This document shows, piece by piece, positions 60,510 through 64,000 of a stretch of DNA of 64,000 nucleotides. Within the stretch, counting starts at the first letter, position 1, and every line of letters begins with the position of its first letter. This stretch comes from DATJCV01 sp963707665 (lineage in GTDB: Bacteria; Pseudomonadota; Gammaproteobacteria; Burkholderiales; Burkholderiaceae_D). The translations under genes and the position numbers were made by a program. The notes below the pieces were generated by a model. It was not told where the DNA came from. It made no database searches and worked only from the letters and a program-made list of their open reading frames with translations. Location: positions 1 through 64,000 of the forward strand of contig CAVPQU010000018.1 in assembly GCA_963707665.1 (NCBI GenBank). The letters are read 5' to 3'.

Positions 60510-62049
60510 ATGCGTTCGTGCACATTCGCATTGATCGTGCTGGTTGGCGTGCTCCTGGCTGGTTGCAGCGGCGGCGGCAGCGACGGTCCGGTGATCGACA
60601 ACAGCCTGGCACGTGGCTCGCTGGAGGCGAATCCGCCGAACCTGGTGCCGGTTCCGCAGCCGGATGGCAGCTTCCAGCCGTCGCTGGCTCCGGCTCTGTT
60701 CGCGCAAGAGCTGGAGGCGGGCCAGCCCGGCATTACCCAGGTGACCGGTGTGCCGAAATGCGCGATCTCGACTTATTACATGAAATACGGCACGGTCGGT
60801 GGCGCCGGCGAGGCGACCGACGCCACCGGCGCCATCATGGTGCCATCCGGCGCCGATCCGGCGTGCAGCGGCCCGCGCCCGGTGTTGCTGTATGCGCATG
60901 GCACCGCCATCGACAAAAATTTCAATATGGCGCAGCTGGACAAAAATCCGGAAGCCTCGCTGCTGGCCGCGCTGTACGCTGCGCAAGGCTTCATCGTGGT
61001 GGCGCCGAACTACGCCGGCTATGCGACTTCGCAATTGCGGCTACACCCCGTACCTGAACGCCGAACAATCCGCGAACGACATGGTGGATGCGCTGCGCGC
61101 GGCACGCAAGGCGTTCTCCACCATCAAGGCACAGGATTCCGGCAAGCTGGTGATCACTGGTTATTCGCAAGGCGGCCACGTCGCTATGGCAACCCAGCGC
61201 GCGATGCAAACCACCTATGCCTCCGAGTTTACGGTCACGGCGCTGGCCGGCCAGTCCGGTCCTTACGCGATGTCATTGCTGGACGATATCGTGGTCGGCG
61301 GCACGCCGAACCTGGGCAGCACGATCTTCCTGCCGCTGATTACCACCAGCTGGCAAAAAGCCTATGGCAATTTATATCAAAGCCCGAGCGATATCTATGA
61401 GGCCCAATACGCCACCGGCATCGAAACGCTGTTGCCGAGCGACACTCCGGGCACGATCTTCTCGTCCGGCAAGCTGCCGCAGTTGGCGCTGTTCGCGGCG
61501 GATTCGCAGCCACAAGCGCCGATCATTCCGGGCAGTTTCGGTCCCAACAATCTGGTCAAGACCAGTTTTCGCACTCTCTATTTGGTGGATTTGCAGCAGC
61601 ATCCGTGCGACAACCTGGCCAATCCGGCGGCAACGGCGCAGGCACCGCTGAACTGCACGCCGGCAAATGGTTTTCGCAAGGCTGGCGTGAAGAACGATCT
61701 GCGAACCTACGTGCCGAATGTGCCGGTACTGCTGTGCGGCGGTCACAACGATCCGACCGTATTCTGGAGCAGTACCCTGGCCACCGCTGGTTTTTTCACG
61801 GCCAACGGCATGCCTGCTGCCGCGCTGCAAGTGCTCGACGTCGATTCGGCACCTGCCGGCGCCGGTGATCCGTATGCGGCTGCCAAGCTCGGCTTTGCAC
61901 AAGCGGTGTCCGCGACGATCCAGGCGGCGGTCGCGGCCGGCGCCGATCCAGCCGCTGCGGTTACGACCGCGTATCACGGCTCGCTGGTGCCGCCGTTCTG
62001 CGGCGCCGCCGCCCGCGGCTTTTTGCAGTCGGTGCTGGCGGCCAGCTAA
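60510..62049 (+). CDS. Secreted lipoprotein lipase/esterase 2 (one indel)
   Basis: About 513 aa. Lipoprotein signal LIVLVGVLLAGCSGG (lipobox LLAGC). It repeats the layout of lipase 1: VLLYAHGTAIDKNFN, GFIVVAPNYAGYATSQL, nucleophile ITGYSQGGHVAMATQRAM, LLCGGHNDPTVFW and C-terminal HGSLVPPFCGAAARGF. One extra base near 61039 breaks the frame just before PYLNAEQSANDMVDALRAA. It is probably a tandem duplicate of lipase 1 with its own terminator-separated leader. OmpW follows after 12 bp. Confidence 0.86.
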
Positions 62050-62061
62050 AAGGGGACTCTG

Positions 62062-62733
62062 ATGAAATTCGTGCAAATCACCCTTGGCGCCACGCTCGGG
62101 CTCGCATCGCTTGCCGCGTACCCCCAGCAAAATACGATCAAAGTCGGCGTCGCCCAGCTCACCATCCATTCGCAAGCCGACAATCTGTCCAGCAACGGTC
62201 CGGCGTTCTTGACGCCGCAGCCGGCCGGAATTTCGATCGGCGACGCCACTACGCTGATGATTTCGTACATCCGCCGGCTGGACGATCACTGGGAGCTGGA
62301 TCTTGAATCCGGCATCGCACCCACTCACGACACTTACGGCGTTGGCACGCTGGCGCCATTCGGCGTGATCACGAAAGTCAAGCAGGCCGGCCCGACCTTG
62401 TTCGTCAACTACAACTTCGGGCCGCCGGAAAGCAGGTTCCGGCCGTTTATTGGTCTCGGCATCAACTACACGCGGTTTTACGATGCTGCCTCGACCGCTT
62501 CCGGCAATCTCGCGTCAGGTGGCCCGACCAAGGTCGAACTGAGCGATTCGTGGGGACCGGCGGCGCAAGTCGGCGCCGGATACAAGATCGACGAGCGTTG
62601 GTCAATAGTAGGAACGATCGTGGCGGTGCGAGTCAAATCCGACCTGACGGCAACGACCGGCAGCATTCAGCGCAAGACCACCATCAACTTCCGCCCGGTG
62701 GTGTACACCTTGGGAATTGCATATAGCTTCTGA
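62062..62733 (+). CDS. OmpW family outer membrane protein
   Basis: 223 aa. Signal peptide (MKFVQITLGATLGLASLAAY), then an eight-stranded barrel pattern: IKVGVAQLTIH, TTLMISYIRRLDDHWELDL, PTLFVNYNFG, FRPFIGLGINYTRFYD, GAGYKIDERWSIVGTIV and a terminal aromatic, YTLGIAYSF. The AxGLNYT-like stretch fits OmpW/AlkL, small channels for hydrophobic molecules. It is 12 bp downstream of lipase 2 and shares its terminator, so uptake of lipase products is a reasonable guess. Confidence 0.88.
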   Translation: MKFVQITLGATLGLASLAAYPQQNTIKVGVAQLTIHSQADNLSSNGPAFLTPQPAGISIGDATTLMISYIRRLDDHWELDLESGIAPTHDTYGVGTLAPFGVITKVKQAGPTLFVNYNFGPPESRFRPFIGLGINYTRFYDAASTASGNLASGGPTKVELSDSWGPAAQVGAGYKIDERWSIVGTIVAVRVKSDLTATTGSIQRKTTINFRPVVYTLGIAYSF

Positions 62734-62757
62734 AGGTTTGCGCAGGGAAAAGGAAAG

Positions 62758-62782
62758 CCGGCCATGTAGTTGGCCGGTTTTT
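62758..62782 (+). terminator. Rho-independent terminator after ompW-like gene
   Basis: CCGGCCA-TGTAGT-TGGCCGG followed by TTTTT, 25 bp after the stop. It closes the lipase 2-OmpW unit. Confidence 0.92.
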
Positions 62783-62793
62783 CGTTAAATGGT

Positions 62794-62853
62794 GGAGTAT
62801 ATTGAAAAATTGGCCATAATACGCCGGATATTGACCATTAATACATGGAGTAT
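62794..62853 (+). repeat. 53-bp paired-heptamer element, copy B
   Basis: GGAGTAT at 62794 and 62847, exactly 53 bp apart. ATTGAAAAATTGG (62801-62813), GATATT (62827-62832) and TGACCATTAAT (62832-62842) are at the shared offsets. It lies 12 bp after a terminator, between the convergent ends of the OmpW-like and flavin reductase genes. Confidence 0.75.
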
Positions 62854-62928
62854 ATAGGTGAGCGGCAGGCCGGGGAAGGTTTCAGAATCGCCGCGATGCC
62901 GGTTTGCTCGTGGCGAAAGGCGTCGCGC

Positions 62929-63462
62929 TCAGGGTGCCACGGTCGTGACCAGGCGGCCGCCATGAAACACCAGCGCCGGTTGCGGGTTGGCTTCGCAGTG
63001 TTCGACTTCGCCGACGAAGATCACGTGGTCGCCTTCCGGATAGCGGCTGCGGTTGTGGCATTCCAGCCAGGCAGCGGCGCCGGTCAGTATCGGCAGGCCG
63101 GTCGGCGAGAGCTCGAACGCCACGCCGTCGAAGCGGTTCTCGATGCGCTGCGCGAAGCGCTCGGCCAGCGCAAGCTGGTTGCCGGCCAGGATGTTGATCA
63201 CGTAATGCGAGTTGCTGGTAAATACGGGCAGACTGCCGGAGCGGCGATCCAGGCTCCAGAGCACCAGCGGCGGGTCGAGCGAGACCGAGTTGAAGGAACT
63301 GGCGGTCAAGCCAAGGAAGCTGCCATCGCCCAGACGCGTGGTAATGATCGTTACGCCAGTGGCGAACTGGGATAACGCATCGCGGAACTGGCGCCGGTCG
63401 AAAGTCTGCAGTGGCGCGCGTGGCGAACGAATATACATCAATGGACCCGGGAAATTGATCAT
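62929..63462 (-). CDS. Flavin reductase-like FMN-binding protein
   Basis: 177 aa split-barrel flavoprotein: FRDALSQFATGVTIITTR, GLTASSFNSVSLDPPLVLWS, FTSNSHYVINILAGNQLALA, and DHVIFVGEVEHCE. Enzymes of this family reduce FMN or FAD with NAD(P)H for two-component monooxygenases. No monooxygenase is adjacent. ATG 63462 is used; ATG 63438 (MYIRSPRAPLQ) is possible. It diverges from msrA with about 100 bp between. Confidence 0.88.
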   Translation of the reverse strand: MINFPGPLMYIRSPRAPLQTFDRRQFRDALSQFATGVTIITTRLGDGSFLGLTASSFNSVSLDPPLVLWSLDRRSGSLPVFTSNSHYVINILAGNQLALAERFAQRIENRFDGVAFELSPTGLPILTGAAAWLECHNRSRYPEGDHVIFVGEVEHCEANPQPALVFHGGRLVTTVAP

Positions 63463-63564
63463 TATGCCGAAAATCCGTTTGGCTGGCGAACCGGCGCCAA
63501 GGCACGACGCAAGCGGATGCGGTTTGCGTTACAGTTATCTCGATAATCACAATGGAGGCGGATC

Positions 63565-64000
63565 ATGGCAAGCGCAACAGCAACTCTGGGTGGCGGCTGC
63601 TTCTGGTGCCTGGAAGCGGTATATCAGGAATTGAAAGGGGTCCAGGCGATCGAGTCGGGATATAGCGGCGGCCACGTCGCCAACCCGAGCTACGAGCAGG
63701 TATGCGACGGTGGCACCGGCCACGCCGAGGTGGTGCGCCTGAGCTTTGATCCGGACCAGGTCAGTTATCGTGAACTGCTGGAAATTTTCTTCACGATCCA
63801 TGATCCGACCACGCCAAATCGCCAGGGCAACGACATCGGCAGCCAATATCGCTCGGTGATTTTCTATCATGACGCAGCCCAGCAGGAAACGGCACGCCAC
63901 GTGATCGCGGAAATGGCGAATGTCTGGGATGCGCCGATCGTGACCGAACTGGCGCCGCTGGTGGCCTATTACCCGGCCGAAAAATACCACCAGAATTATT
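63565..64000 (+). CDS. msrA: Peptide-methionine (S)-S-oxide reductase MsrA (3' end outside window)
   Basis: First 145 residues. Active-site GGCFWCLEAVYQELKGV with the catalytic cysteine, GYSGGHVANPSYEQVCDGGTGHAEVV, the IHDPTTPNRQGNDIGSQYRS block and ending AEKYHQNY at the window edge. About 30 residues are missing. It repairs oxidised methionine. SD GGAGG lies 6 bases before ATG 63565. Confidence 0.95.
   Translation, partial: MASATATLGGGCFWCLEAVYQELKGVQAIESGYSGGHVANPSYEQVCDGGTGHAEVVRLSFDPDQVSYRELLEIFFTIHDPTTPNRQGNDIGSQYRSVIFYHDAAQQETARHVIAEMANVWDAPIVTELAPLVAYYPAEKYHQNY

Overview
The window reads as chromosomal DNA of a GC-rich betaproteobacterium, most likely Burkholderiales, family Oxalobacteraceae (Herbaspirillum/Collimonas/Herminiimonas-like). 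This rests on gene content and order: polA beside thrB and a DUF2782 gene, a BPSS1780-type membrane protein, yqgE-ruvX-pyrR-pyrB-pyrC', xseB-ispA-dxs, and a complete pilGHIJ-chpA cluster. I saw no rRNA, tRNA, CRISPR array, phage or insertion sequence. Layout: 1-8.3 kb holds valS (minus) diverging from a TPP-riboswitch-controlled thiC-thiS-thiG-thiD-thiE cluster, then a secreted chorismate mutase. 8.5-17.6 kb holds a diguanylate cyclase, uvrD, an Aer-type receptor, a GH3 lipoprotein, a membrane protein, thrB and a DUF2782 gene. 17.6-26.2 kb holds a LOG-family gene abutting polA, a Tat-type dienelactone hydrolase, a truncated repeat-protein gene, a ZIP transporter and a class A PBP. 26.3-40.5 kb holds an MFS pseudogene, an EamA-sulfurtransferase fusion, a Rieske oxygenase, xseB-ispA-dxs, an unknown lipoprotein, a cobalamin adenosyltransferase, a FAD-linked oxidase with a LysR regulator, hemL, a degenerate ThiD paralogue and rubredoxin. 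40.6-50.3 kb is the twitching chemosensory operon. 50.7-58.5 kb holds yqgE-ruvX-pyrR-pyrB-pyrC', apaH, rfbB-rfbC and a Sua5/YciO gene. 58.6-64 kb holds two tandem lipase-like lipoproteins, an OmpW-like protein, a flavin reductase and the start of msrA. Two things stand out. First, I count roughly 45-50 frame breaks, nearly all removable by deleting one base. They are dense in 0-7.8 kb (valS, thi genes) and 31.4-32.6 kb (dxs) and sparse elsewhere. Because they hit essential, otherwise perfectly conserved genes, I treat them as sequencing or assembly errors and annotate the genes as single CDSs; the MFS remnant at 26.3 kb, with stops and a deletion, is a true pseudogene. Second, five intergenic spacers (8471, 15225, 50551, 60208, 62794) carry the same undescribed element on the plus strand: two GGAGTAT-like heptamers exactly 53 bp apart, with a shared A-rich block and a GATAAT-like hexamer at fixed offsets. 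A sixth locus (28547) has the second heptamer inverted at the same 53 bp offset. This is the best candidate here for something new; its function is unknown.
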